A stretch of DNA of 64,000 bases, taken from the NCBI RefSeq assembly GCF_023631325.1, contig NZ_JALQDG010000041.1, forward strand, positions 245,368 through 309,367, given 5' to 3'. This DNA comes from Caballeronia sp. INDeC2. GTDB lineage: Bacteria > Pseudomonadota > Gammaproteobacteria > Burkholderiales > Burkholderiaceae. Below the pieces are notes generated by a model that was given only the letters and a program-made list of their open reading frames with translations, ran no database searches and was not told the DNA's origin. Made by a program: the position numbers and the translations under genes. This document shows positions 16,881-25,493 of the stretch, in pieces; position 1 is the stretch's first letter; each line of letters begins with the position of its first letter.

Positions 16881-18268
16881 CGAGGCCGCCGCGCGGCATC
16901 GCCCGCTTCGATTCCGCGGCAGGCATGGCGCAGGCGCTCGCCGCGTGTCTGCACGGCGAGCGTTTCAGCAGTCCGAGCCAGTCGCCGTTGCTCGATAGCC
17001 TGATGCCGCCGATCAACCTCTTGCCGAAGCGCGCCCGCGAATGGGTGTACACGGTGGGCGGCATGTCGGAGGGCATTACGGCGCGGCAGGCGCGGCGTCT
17101 CGATGTGGAAGGCATCGGCGAATGGATCGCCGGACTCTATCCGCAAAGGGTCTACGATGCGGCGTTCATCGGCTCGTCGAACGGCGCGCTGATGCATGTC
17201 GCGGCGGCGCTTAACGCGCCGTGGCTGCCGCAGACGTTTCTGTGCCCCGTGCGTGCGCCGTTCAGCGATCCCGACGATGCGCAAAGCGGCTTCGACGATA
17301 GCCTTCGCGCCGTCGATGCGCTGCTTCACGCCGATCCGCGCATCGCCGTGCATCACATGCAGGACCCGAATCAGGACCGGCTCATGCTCGCGGCAATGAG
17401 TTACTTCCGGCTTAAGCTGCGTGCATTACCGCTGGCGTATCGCGAGTTTCTGCTGCGCAGTCTCGCGCCGAACGCGACGATCCATATCGTCCGATGCACG
17501 CGCGACTGGCCCGTCACGCGCACGAGCGATCGATCGTTCTATCAGTTCGGCGCGTTGGGCGGCGCAACCGAGAGCGAGTATTTCGACGGCGGGCCGCGCG
17601 TGGCGCGCTATCTCGCGCGTTATGGCGCGAAGCGCGGGCAATGGAGCCCGCCCGCGCCGTCGATGCGTGCGCCGGAGGCCGAATGGGGCTATGACGTGGC
17701 GCTCACGGAATCCATCGTCGCGCTTGCGAAGGAGAAGAACTGGCGCGTCGTCGAATGGCGCTTCGAGGAGCCGGAAGCGTTCAGCTTCGCAACGGCGGAT
17801 CTGTACCGCGACTGGTATCGCAGCATGGGCATCGAGGCGAAACGGCTTGTCGTCGATTCATTTCTCTTGATGGACCCATACACGACTTTGCGCCTGCGGG
17901 CCATTCCGTTCTGGCTGGTGTTCTGCACCGATCCTTCGGCCGATACGCTGCGCCGTTTTCTCGACCGTGCGTCATTCGATGAAATCGACATTATGCTCTT
18001 CTCGCACGGAACCGAAGGCGTCGGATTGACTGATATTAATGAGTGGCGCGCGTTAATTAATAAAGCGAAACGCGAAGGGCGTTTTCTCGGTGTCGATGAG
18101 CGGCGATATCCGCGTGACTTCGCGACCTTCGTGCGCTTCGATCGAGCGCTTGCGCAGCTCGGGCCGCAACATCCTGTGCCGCCGCCGATGCCGCTTCATT
18201 TCTTCGAAGATGCGATGCGAAGACACGGCGCAAGTTACGGAATTAGCGCGCACGATTACGGCGCGTGA
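16877..18268 (+). CDS. conserved-type hypothetical protein, possible alpha/beta-fold with GxSxG
   Basis: 463 residues, not recognised as a named family. It begins in an ATGA overlap with the hydrolase. Residues 99-103 read GSSNG (FIGSSNGALMHVAAAL), a nucleophile-elbow-like pentapeptide with Ser101. Downstream are aromatic- and Arg-rich segments (RDWPVTRTSDRSFYQFG, DLYRDWYRSMGIEAKRL). No signal peptide or transmembrane helix is evident, so it is probably cytosolic. The last third (about 17985-18070) is locally AT-richer. Context links it to the dehydrogenase and hydrolase. No function is assigned. Confidence 0.7.
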   Translation: MTRPPRGIARFDSAAGMAQALAACLHGERFSSPSQSPLLDSLMPPINLLPKRAREWVYTVGGMSEGITARQARRLDVEGIGEWIAGLYPQRVYDAAFIGSSNGALMHVAAALNAPWLPQTFLCPVRAPFSDPDDAQSGFDDSLRAVDALLHADPRIAVHHMQDPNQDRLMLAAMSYFRLKLRALPLAYREFLLRSLAPNATIHIVRCTRDWPVTRTSDRSFYQFGALGGATESEYFDGGPRVARYLARYGAKRGQWSPPAPSMRAPEAEWGYDVALTESIVALAKEKNWRVVEWRFEEPEAFSFATADLYRDWYRSMGIEAKRLVVDSFLLMDPYTTLRLRAIPFWLVFCTDPSADTLRRFLDRASFDEIDIMLFSHGTEGVGLTDINEWRALINKAKREGRFLGVDERRYPRDFATFVRFDRALAQLGPQHPVPPPMPLHFFEDAMRRHGASYGISAHDYGA

Positions 18269-18329
18269 AAAAACGGGCCTGGCAATTGCTGCATCTGCGG
18301 CAAAGAGTAAAGAGCAAGGAGGAACGAGA

Positions 18330-18830
18330 TTGGACATTCCACGACAAGCCGTGTCGTTTCTCAGCTCTCGTGGTCTGATGCTCGCGACGGCTGAATCGTG
18401 CACGGCTGGCTATATCGCGTCGCTTATTTCTTCGGTGCCGGGAAGCGGTAATTGCCTCGACGTAGGCTTCGTGACATATTCGCCTACGGGCAAAGCAGGA
18501 TTTCTCGGCGTGCGCGAAGAAACGATGAAGCAGCACGGACTGACGAGCGAAGCAGTCGCGCGGGAGATGTCGGAAGGCGCGCTTGCTCAAGAGGCGTGTT
18601 GCGCCGATGTTGCCGTATCGAACACGGGCGTTGCCGACTCGCCGCCTGCCGGCGGTCCGCCGCCCGGCACGCAATGCTTCGCATGGTCGTTCAAGCTGCG
18701 CGACGGCGGTATTAAAACCTTCAGCGAGACCAAACGTTTCGAGGGTGAGCGCAACGACGTGCGGCGCGCCGCGGCGCTTTATGCGTTATCGCGCATCGAA
18801 CATTACTTCAACGGACTCTCGGAAAGGTAA
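18330..18830 (+). CDS. CinA C-terminal domain family protein (nicotinamide-nucleotide amidohydrolase, PncC-like)
   Basis: 166 residues from a TTG at 18330, chosen because AAGGAGG lies 7 nt upstream. The frame is open further 5' but would run inside the previous gene. Family signature residues are clear: LMLATAESCTAGYIASLISS (catalytic-site Ser/Thr-Cys), GFVTYS, VSNTGVADSPPAGGPPPGT. PncC deamidates nicotinamide mononucleotide in pyridine nucleotide salvage. Stand-alone, without the N-terminal COG1058 domain. It sits 61 nt after the hypothetical gene and may share its transcript. Confidence 0.88.
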   Translation: MDIPRQAVSFLSSRGLMLATAESCTAGYIASLISSVPGSGNCLDVGFVTYSPTGKAGFLGVREETMKQHGLTSEAVAREMSEGALAQEACCADVAVSNTGVADSPPAGGPPPGTQCFAWSFKLRDGGIKTFSETKRFEGERNDVRRAAALYALSRIEHYFNGLSER

Positions 18831-18851
18831 TACGCGCAGCGAACGCTCACG

Positions 18852-20129
18852 CTATTTATGAATGGTGCTGCGAAACGATGCGACATCGTTGGTCGTGACC
18901 GGGCGCGCATCGTTGCCCCATGAACCGCGCACGTAAGTGAGCACCTGCGCGATCTGCGCATCTGTCAGGCGTCCGGCGAATGGCGGCATCGGCTGACGGG
19001 GCGGACCATGGATCGTCGCGGGACTGTTGCCGCCCTCGATCACGAGGCGAATCAACGAGGTCGTGTCCTCGCTGATGACCGAAGGATTGCCGGCGAGCGC
19101 CGGAAACGCGTTGGGCACGCCTTTGCCATCGCTACGATGACACTGCGCGCAAAACCCCGCATACACAGCCTGCCCCTGTTCGGGCGCAATGTCGGGCGCG
19201 CGTGTCTTTAGGCGTCCCGGCTGCGTGAGCGACGGATCGAAGACACCATCCGCGGCGCCGGTCGCGGGCAGCGTCTTGAGATAGACCGCGATCGAGCGCA
19301 GATCGTCATCGCTCAAATATTGCGTGCTGTCTTCGATCGTTTCGACCATGCTTCCGTAAGCGACCATGCCCGCGCCGTGCCCCGTCTTGAGAAACGCGGC
19401 GATATCTTCGTGCGCGATGCGGCCGAGCCCCGAACCGCGATCCGCGCGCAAGTTCGGCGCGAACCAGTTGTCGTTGACGCCGCCTGCGAGAAATGCCTTC
19501 GACGACTCGTCGTAGCCACGTTCCTGATACGCGATGCCGCGCGGCGTGTGACACGATCCGCAATGCCCGAGCGACTGCACGAGATACGCGCCGCGATTCC
19601 AGTTCGCATCGCGACCGGCGTGCGGCTCGAAGCGTTCCTTCGGCGAAAACACGGCCCGCCAGATGCGCAACGCCCATCGTTGATTGAACGGAAACGGCAC
19701 CTTCGTTTCCGGCGGCCGATATCTCACGGGCGGTACGCCGTGCATCATGTAGGCGTAGAGCGCGTGCATGTCATCGTCCGTGATCTTCACGAACGCGGGG
19801 TAGGGCATCGCGGGATACAAGCCCTTTGCGCCGCGCCCGACGCCTTCACGCAATGCCTTCGCGAAGTCTTCGTAGCTATATGCGCCGATGCCGGTCTCGC
19901 GATCAGGCGTGATGTTGCTGCTGACGATGGTCCCGAACGGCGACGTCATGTCGAGGCCGCCCGCGTACGGTGCGCCGTCCTTCGGCGCGGTATGGCATCC
20001 CGCGCAGTCCGCCGCTTTCGCGAGATATTCGCCGCGCGCGACCAGTTGCGCGGACGGCGATGCATCGTCGGCCATGACCGCGAAGGGCCATAGCAGCAGA
20101 CACAGAACGAGACGCGAGAGAGGGTTCAT
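18852..20129 (-). CDS. triheme c-type cytochrome (alcohol dehydrogenase cytochrome c subunit type)
   Basis: 425 residues from the ATG at 20129, in a 4-nt ATGA overlap with the upstream cytochrome. Signal peptide PLSRLVLCLLLWPFAVMA. Three CXXCH heme sites follow: CAGCH (Cys42, Cys45, His46), CGSCH in mid-protein and CAQCH near the C-terminus, plus Met-containing distal loops. This architecture matches the membrane cytochrome subunits of quinoprotein or FAD dehydrogenases, which pass electrons from a periplasmic dehydrogenase to the chain. No dehydrogenase subunit is adjacent. Here it closes an oxidase gene cluster and may feed electrons to the oxidase (inference). Confidence 0.88.
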   Translation of the reverse strand: MNPLSRLVLCLLLWPFAVMADDASPSAQLVARGEYLAKAADCAGCHTAPKDGAPYAGGLDMTSPFGTIVSSNITPDRETGIGAYSYEDFAKALREGVGRGAKGLYPAMPYPAFVKITDDDMHALYAYMMHGVPPVRYRPPETKVPFPFNQRWALRIWRAVFSPKERFEPHAGRDANWNRGAYLVQSLGHCGSCHTPRGIAYQERGYDESSKAFLAGGVNDNWFAPNLRADRGSGLGRIAHEDIAAFLKTGHGAGMVAYGSMVETIEDSTQYLSDDDLRSIAVYLKTLPATGAADGVFDPSLTQPGRLKTRAPDIAPEQGQAVYAGFCAQCHRSDGKGVPNAFPALAGNPSVISEDTTSLIRLVIEGGNSPATIHGPPRQPMPPFAGRLTDAQIAQVLTYVRGSWGNDARPVTTNDVASFRSTIHK

Positions 20130-20488
20130 TGATGATAGAGGTAAGCAGCGATATCGCGCGCGTCGGGTTCGGTCACATCGAGATCGGGCATTGCATTGCC
20201 GGGCACTATGCGTTGCGGAAAACGCATCCATTGCTGCAGATTCTCCGGCGAATTCGGCAGCTTTCCCGCTATATACGCGCCCTCGCCGATTCGCTGGAGC
20301 GTCGGTCCGACCGTGCCGTATGCGCCCGGCACGCCATCGATGCGATGACACGCGCCGCAGCCGTAGCGCTGAATCGCTTCGAGGCCGCGTCGCGGATTGC
20401 CGCCGGTGACCGAGTCGAATGAAGGCGGTTCGCCGGTGCAAGCAGTCAGCGCGACGGCGGTCATGAGCGCGATTCGCATGGCGTGCAT
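20126..20488 (-). CDS. monoheme c-type cytochrome, predicted lipoprotein
   Basis: 120 residues. The ATG at 20488 has GAAGG 8 nt upstream; a second ATG at 20479 is possible. The N-terminus RIALMTAVALTAC has a lipobox-like LTAC, predicting membrane tethering in the periplasm. One heme site CGACH is followed by RIDGVPGAYGTVGPTL and a distal Met region (GNAMPDLDV). Coupled by ATGA to the triheme cytochrome and 4 nt after the oxidase assembly gene. Likely an electron donor to the caa3-type oxidase. Confidence 0.85.
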   Translation of the reverse strand: MHAMRIALMTAVALTACTGEPPSFDSVTGGNPRRGLEAIQRYGCGACHRIDGVPGAYGTVGPTLQRIGEGAYIAGKLPNSPENLQQWMRFPQRIVPGNAMPDLDVTEPDARDIAAYLYHQ

Positions 20489-20492
20489 GACA

Positions 20493-21425
20493 TCAGCCTT
20501 CGCGAGGCATGCCGACGCCGACGCGCGGCGGCGCACGCCGCATCAGCCAGCGCGCGCCGACCAGCAATCCGCCGATCAGATACGCAAGGCCGCCCGGCAC
20601 CCACATCACGAGACCACCGAGTTGCTGGTCCTGCAATGGATCGAAACCGAGCGCGCGCGTCGTTTCGATGCATGACGGATACCAGACGCCGGGCGCCAAC
20701 GTCAGCAGCGCGCCGAGTGCGCCGGTGTGGACCATCGTCGTGAAGAGCGAGAGCATCGCGTGCGCACTGGATGCGCCGTGCGCGTCCGACGCGCGGCCGA
20801 ATACCGTCCACCAGAAGAGCAGCGCGCTCGCGAGAAAGCTCGCATGTTGCAGCGTGTGGATGCCCGGATGCGCGAGCGCCGCCTCGAAGAAACGCGGCGC
20901 ATGCCAGCACCAGAGCGCGGCCGCGTGCAGTATCCATGCGACGGCGGGCAGCGTGAGCCAGCGCCACGGCCGCCTGATCCAGCGCGATCGCGTCGCCGCG
21001 CCGATACGCATGCGCGCAGCAGCCGGAAACGCCCACAACCATACGGCGAGCGGCCGGCCGATCACGAGCAGCGGCGCCGCCACCAGCATGAAAAGCTCGT
21101 GCTGCACCATGTGCGCGGAAAAGAGCCATTCGCTCAACGCGTGCAACGGCGACACCAACGCGACGACGAGCATCAGCCAGCCCATGCCGAACGCCGCGAA
21201 GCGCGCCGCGCGTCCTGAGCGGCCTTGCGCGCCGCGCGAACGAAGCCGCACCCAGCCCGCGACATAGAGCGTGAGACTCAGCGTGAGCGTGATGACGACC
21301 CACGGCTCGAACGTCCACGCGAGCGGCGACGCGTCCGTCGTGGCCGCCTGGACGTGGGCGTGAGCGTGGGCACACGCGACGAGCGCGCAGAGCGGCGCGC
21401 ATTTCAGCAGGCGGACAGTAGCCAT
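20493..21425 (-). CDS. ctaG: CtaG-type (Caa3_CtaG) cytochrome c oxidase assembly protein
   Basis: 310 residues from the ATG at 21425, overlapping the upstream small membrane gene by 22 nt. N-terminal hydrophobic signal, then about seven membrane helices. Conserved features include SEWLFSAHMVQHELFMLVAAPL, IHTLQHASFLASALLFWW and the C-terminal GGLVMWVPGGLAYLIGGL, all characteristic of the Caa3_CtaG family. The role is copper-site assembly of caa3-type oxidase in the inner membrane. It is distinct from the Cox11-type protein also called CtaG. Confidence 0.88.
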   Translation of the reverse strand: MATVRLLKCAPLCALVACAHAHAHVQAATTDASPLAWTFEPWVVITLTLSLTLYVAGWVRLRSRGAQGRSGRAARFAAFGMGWLMLVVALVSPLHALSEWLFSAHMVQHELFMLVAAPLLVIGRPLAVWLWAFPAAARMRIGAATRSRWIRRPWRWLTLPAVAWILHAAALWCWHAPRFFEAALAHPGIHTLQHASFLASALLFWWTVFGRASDAHGASSAHAMLSLFTTMVHTGALGALLTLAPGVWYPSCIETTRALGFDPLQDQQLGGLVMWVPGGLAYLIGGLLVGARWLMRRAPPRVGVGMPREG

Positions 21426-21739
21426 TGCGGTATCGATATGGCGATGACGGATAGCACCGATAGCGCGCCGACCCCGGCCGCCACCGCCGCGATAAATACG
21501 GCGCGTGCGGGCCGCGCGGTTGCATCGGCAGCCATCTGTGCGGGCGAGCGCCGCGTCTCGCGCCAGCGCCGCCACGCAAGCAGCGTCGCCGCCGTGCAGA
21601 CGACGAGACTCGTGCCGCTCACGCCGTCGAGCAGCGCGTGTCCTCCGAGATGGCACGCGGGCGTCACCAGCGCGTAATTCACGCACAGACATCCCAGCAC
21701 GATCGACGGAGCGCCCAGCAGCGCAAGCCAGGTTTTCAT
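21404..21739 (-). CDS. small membrane protein of the cytochrome oxidase cluster
   Basis: 111 residues from the ATG at 21739. Three hydrophobic segments (WLALLGAPSIVLGCLCVNYAL, SLVVCTAATLLAWRR, VFIAAVAAGVGALSVLSVIAI) indicate an integral membrane protein. Located between subunit III and ctaG and overlapping ctaG. It has no recognised domain. The position matches where caa3 clusters carry a subunit IV-like or accessory protein, so an oxidase-associated role is likely but unproven. Confidence 0.7.
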   Translation of the reverse strand: MKTWLALLGAPSIVLGCLCVNYALVTPACHLGGHALLDGVSGTSLVVCTAATLLAWRRWRETRRSPAQMAADATARPARAVFIAAVAAGVGALSVLSVIAISIPQWLLSAC

Positions 21740-21747
21740 GTTCGCAT

Positions 21748-22404
21748 TCAGTAGCGCGACACCCAATAGATGACGCCGTAGATCGGCAGCCAGCTCAACA
21801 CGACGAAGTACCAGTAGATCGCGTTCTCGCTGACGTCGACGAGCCGCTTGCCTTCGAACGGACCGGTGATGAGCAGCACGGCGAGCACGGCGGTATCGAC
21901 GGTATCGGTGATGAGGTGCGTCGTATGCAGGCCGAGCAGCAGCCAGACGATAGAGCCGTACGCGTTCGCGTACCAGCTCACGTTCAGCGACGCGAATTCG
22001 AATCCGCGAATGACGAGGAACGCGACGGATACCACCAGACAAACGGAGAGCCATAGCGCGGCTTTCGCGCGATCACCGCGCTCCGCCGCGTTCTTCGCAA
22101 GCTGGTTCGGCCACAGGCTGACGAGCAGCACGACCGTGTTGAGCGTGCCCCAGAGAAGACGCGGCGGATCGGCGGCCATCGGCCAGGCGGGCGCGCGCGT
22201 GCGCAGATAAAAGACCATCATCACCGCGATGGCGAACACCGTGCCTTCGATCAGCATCAGGCCCATCGTGCTCCACCACATCACGCTGCGATGACCGAAG
22301 GCGAAGCTCGGCAGCGCGCGCACGTCGAGCACGAGATCGTGCGTGTCGATGCCGGTGGCGGCATCGTCGGGGCGGTTGCGCGGCGCGCGCGTGTCGGCGT
22401 TCAC
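21748..22404 (-). CDS. ctaE: cytochrome c oxidase subunit III
   Basis: 218 residues. GTG start at 22404 overlapping the subunit I stop (GTGA). Five or so membrane helices with WWSTMGLMLIEGTVFAIAVMM near the start and LGLHTTHLITDTVDTAVLAVLL, where the Glu (MLIEG) and the His pair are the usual COX3 landmarks. It ends with IYWYFVVLSWLPIYGVIYW. Shorter than mitochondrial-type COX3, in line with the five-helix form used when two helices belong to subunit I. Part of a caa3-type oxidase in the inner membrane. Confidence 0.9.
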   Translation of the reverse strand: MNADTRAPRNRPDDAATGIDTHDLVLDVRALPSFAFGHRSVMWWSTMGLMLIEGTVFAIAVMMVFYLRTRAPAWPMAADPPRLLWGTLNTVVLLVSLWPNQLAKNAAERGDRAKAALWLSVCLVVSVAFLVIRGFEFASLNVSWYANAYGSIVWLLLGLHTTHLITDTVDTAVLAVLLITGPFEGKRLVDVSENAIYWYFVVLSWLPIYGVIYWVSRY

Positions 22405-24335
22405 GGTCTGCGCTCCCGGGCGACGGCGAGCCGGTTCTCGCCGCGATCCGGCCAGAACCAGCCGATCATCGCCACCGCGACCGGCAGCGACGCCCATATG
22501 ATCGCCCACGGCGTATAGATCGAGCCGATGAAAAGAATCGTCGTCGCGACGGCGCTCGCGAACGGCCAGATGGACGGCGTCGGGAACAACGGGCGGTGGT
22601 CCGGTTGCGCATCGAGCACGCTCGTCACGAGCACTTCGCGGGCATCGGCGGCGAGGCCCGCGACGAAGGCCGGCTGCGCGGACGGCTCCCACAACGGATC
22701 GCGCCCATGCACGACGGGAATCGCATCGAAGTTGTGCGGCGGCGGCGGCGACGGCACGCTCCATTCGAGCGTCCCCGCGCCCCACGGATCGGCAGCGGCG
22801 CGTTCGTCGCTGCGCAGACTCTTCACCACATTGACGATGAAAAGCAGCACGCTCAGCGCGATCACATAAGCGCCGATCGTCGCGGTGAGATTCATGCCGT
22901 CCCAGCCCATCCCGTGCGGATACGTCCACACGCGGCGAGGCATCCCTTCGAGGCCGAGCAGATGCATCGGAAAGAAGGCGACGTTGAAGCCGGCGAAGAA
23001 CAGCCAGAACTGCCACTTGCCGAGCCGCTCGTCGAGCATGCGTCCCGCGAACTTGGGAAACCAGTAGAAGAATGCGCCGAAGAGCGGAAACACCGCGCCG
23101 CCGAGCAGTACGTAATGCAGATGCGCGACGACGAAGTAAGTATCGTGAACCTGCAGGTCGAGCGGCACCGATGCGACCATGATTCCCGTCATGCCGCCCA
23201 TCACGAGAATGAAAAAGAACGCGAGCACGAAAAGCAGCGGCGTGCGCAGATTGAGCTTGCCGGTCCATAGCGTGCCGATCCAGCAGAAGATCTGGATGGA
23301 CGACGGAATCGCGATCATCAGGCTTGCAGCCGTGAAGAAGCTTTTTCCCAGCTCGGGAATGTTGGTCGCGAACATGTGATGCACCCACAGCCCGAACGAC
23401 AGAAACGCGGTGGCGATGAGCGACAGCACCATCGCCGGATAGCCGAACACAGGACGGCGCGCGAAGGTCGGAATGATCGACGAGATGAAGCCGAGCGGCG
23501 GAATGAAGATCAGATACACCTCGGGATGACCGAAGAACCAGAAGAGGTGTTGCCACAGCAATACATCGCCGCCTTTGGCCGGGTTATAGAAATGCGTGCC
23601 GACGAGGCGATCGAGAATCAGCGCGGTGCTGCACAGCATGATGGAAGGCATCGCGAAGATCACCATGAACTGCGTGACGAGCGTGGCCCATACGAAAAGC
23701 GGCATGCGGTTGAGCGACATGCCGGGCGCGCGCAGCTTGAAGATCGTCGTGATGAGCACGACGGCTTCGAGCAGGCCCGAAAGCTCTGTGAAAGTGATCA
23801 TCTGCGCCCAGATGTCGGCGCCCTTGTTCGGCGAATAGTCCGGGCCGGCGAGCGGCACGTAGCTGAACCAGCCTGCGTTCGGCGCGGTGTTCACGGCAAG
23901 CGATGCGAACAGCAGCAGCCCGCCGAAGAGAAACACCCAGTACGCATACGCGTTCATGCGCGCGAACGCGACGCTGCGGGCGCCGATCATCAGCGGCACG
24001 AGATATCCGGCGACCGCCTGCATCACCGGCACGGCGAAGAGGAACATCATCGTCGTGCCGTGCATCGTGAAGAGTTCGTTGTACAGGTTCGGGCCGATGA
24101 GCCGTTGATCCGGCCGCGCGAGCTGCGTGCGCATCGCGAGCGCGAGAAGGCCCGCGAGCAGAAAAAAGACGAACGTCGTCACGATGAAGCGGCGCGCAAT
24201 CGTCTTGTGATTGATCGCGCTCAGCATCCCGACGAAGCCGGGCGGATCGCTCCAGGTCGCGGCAAGTGCCTCGCGCACGGCGGGCTCTGCATGCGGACCG
24301 TCGACGGGATAGCTCGCGTTGCGCTCGTCGCTCAT
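22401..24335 (-). CDS. ctaD: cytochrome c oxidase subunit I with C-terminal membrane extension
   Basis: 644 residues, about 100 longer than a minimal subunit I. The heme-copper core is clear: YNELFTMHGTTMMFLFAVPV (heme a His), WQHLFWFFGHPEVYLIFIPP (CuB His and Tyr cross-link region), WVHHMFATNI (His-His) and VVAHLHYVLLGG (heme ligands). After about residue 535 an extension carries two further hydrophobic helices (WPFASAVATTILFIGSIY, IIWASLPVAVAMIGWFW), resembling the subunit III helices fused to subunit I in caa3 oxidases. It reduces O2 to water and pumps protons. ATGA overlap with the subunit II gene. Confidence 0.95.
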   Translation of the reverse strand: MSDERNASYPVDGPHAEPAVREALAATWSDPPGFVGMLSAINHKTIARRFIVTTFVFFLLAGLLALAMRTQLARPDQRLIGPNLYNELFTMHGTTMMFLFAVPVMQAVAGYLVPLMIGARSVAFARMNAYAYWVFLFGGLLLFASLAVNTAPNAGWFSYVPLAGPDYSPNKGADIWAQMITFTELSGLLEAVVLITTIFKLRAPGMSLNRMPLFVWATLVTQFMVIFAMPSIMLCSTALILDRLVGTHFYNPAKGGDVLLWQHLFWFFGHPEVYLIFIPPLGFISSIIPTFARRPVFGYPAMVLSLIATAFLSFGLWVHHMFATNIPELGKSFFTAASLMIAIPSSIQIFCWIGTLWTGKLNLRTPLLFVLAFFFILVMGGMTGIMVASVPLDLQVHDTYFVVAHLHYVLLGGAVFPLFGAFFYWFPKFAGRMLDERLGKWQFWLFFAGFNVAFFPMHLLGLEGMPRRVWTYPHGMGWDGMNLTATIGAYVIALSVLLFIVNVVKSLRSDERAAADPWGAGTLEWSVPSPPPPHNFDAIPVVHGRDPLWEPSAQPAFVAGLAADAREVLVTSVLDAQPDHRPLFPTPSIWPFASAVATTILFIGSIYTPWAIIWASLPVAVAMIGWFWPDRGENRLAVARERRP

Positions 24336-25288
24336 TTGAGCGTCTCCATCCACGTGAGCAGCGCCTGAAGATCGGCGGGCGGCAGGCGTGTCGGCGGCAT
24401 GACCGTGCCGGGCTTGAGCGTGCGCGGATCGACGATCCAGCCCGCGAGATTGCCGCGATTGTTGGCGAGCGTCCCCGCCGCGATGAACTGCCGGCTCGCG
24501 ACATGCGTGAGATCGGGACCGATCGCGCCCTGCGCATCGGTGCCGCGCACGGTGTGACAGCGCGCGCAATCCTGGCTCATGAAGACGTCGCGGCCGCGCA
24601 TGGCGATGTCGTCCGATGGCGCGACGGACGCCTGGCGCTGCCGAGCGGCCCACGTCTCGTACTGCACGGGCGGATCGGCGATGACCTGGAACGCCATGAG
24701 TGCATGTTCGTAGCCGCAGAATTCGGCGCATTGCCCGCGATACACGTCCGCCTTGTCCGCGCGAAACTCGATGGTCGCGTCGCGGCCCGGAATCATGTCC
24801 TTCTTGCCATGCAGATTCGGCACCCAGAAGGTGTGGATGACATCGGCCGCCTTCAGCGATACGACGACAGGCCGTCCGACCGGCACATGCAGTTCATTCG
24901 CGAGCGTGAAGCCGGGCGCGTCGCCATCGGGCATATAGCGCGCTTGCCACCACCATTGATATCCCGTCATTTCGATGTGCAATGCGTCGTCGACGGGCAG
25001 ACGCGACAGCGCGCGATCGGTGAGGACATCGGCGAGCACGAGTCCGAACAGCAACATCGTGGACAAGGCCGTCGCGCACGCTACCCAGAAGCGCACGCGC
25101 GGCTGCGGGCGGTTTACGAAGGAAAGGTCCGCCGGGGTCGCGCGGTTGGCGCGCGGCGCGCGGATCATTGCGATCAGGCATGCGAGCAGGATGGCTGCGA
25201 AGACCACGCAGCACACAGCAAGCGTCAGATGCCAAAGATCGAGGATGCGGCTCGCTTGAATGCCTGCAGGACTCAGTGCGCTCTGCAT
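24332..25288 (-). CDS. ctaC: cytochrome c oxidase subunit II with fused cytochrome c domain (caa3 type)
   Basis: 318 residues. Two N-terminal membrane helices (TLAVCCVVFAAILLACLIAM, TALSTMLLFGLVLADVL) precede a periplasmic cupredoxin. Its CuA site is RGQCAEFCGYEHALM, containing the two Cys, the Glu, the His and the Met. A C-terminal cytochrome c domain follows with CARCHTVRG and a distal Met region (GTVMPPTRLP). The fused cytochrome makes this a caa3-type enzyme. First gene of the minus-strand oxidase operon; its promoter should lie in 25289-25493, shared with the divergent deoC operon. Confidence 0.94.
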   Translation of the reverse strand: MQSALSPAGIQASRILDLWHLTLAVCCVVFAAILLACLIAMIRAPRANRATPADLSFVNRPQPRVRFWVACATALSTMLLFGLVLADVLTDRALSRLPVDDALHIEMTGYQWWWQARYMPDGDAPGFTLANELHVPVGRPVVVSLKAADVIHTFWVPNLHGKKDMIPGRDATIEFRADKADVYRGQCAEFCGYEHALMAFQVIADPPVQYETWAARQRQASVAPSDDIAMRGRDVFMSQDCARCHTVRGTDAQGAIGPDLTHVASRQFIAAGTLANNRGNLAGWIVDPRTLKPGTVMPPTRLPPADLQALLTWMETLK

Positions 25289-25493
25289 GGTCGCTTGCTT
25301 TTTCGGAAGGGGCGTTGGACAGAAGTCGGACGTAGAGAGGGAGGAGCAATAGCCGTGCCGTGTGCCAGCAGCCCAAGGACACGTCCCGCCTCCGAACTTT
25401 CCCTATGTTACGATCCTAACAAGGATGTTATAAACTGAGATCAATCTATCAAAAGTTGTTGTGCGTCGCACAAGACGCCGGCACACCGATCTC
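25289..25493. promoter_or_regulatory. divergent promoter region between the oxidase and deoC operons
   Basis: 205 bases separating divergent operons. AT content rises sharply at 25400-25460. It contains the repeat array described separately at 25406-25430. No gene is evident. The deoC frame can be extended to a GTG at 25461, but neither that start nor the ATG at 25494 has a strong ribosome site. Confidence 0.55.
25406..25430. promoter_or_regulatory. candidate operator, TGTTA-N6-TAACA-N4-TGTTA
   Basis: Three alternating half-sites: TGTTA (25406-25410), TAACA (25417-25421) and TGTTA (25426-25430), with a further dyad ATCCT-N4-AGGAT at 25413-25426. The last half-site continues as TGTTATAA (25426-25433). 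The same octamer occurs, in inverted orientation, upstream of the DeoR-family gene (36010-36017). Position 5' of deoC suggests binding by that regulator. Inference from pattern only. Confidence 0.5.
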
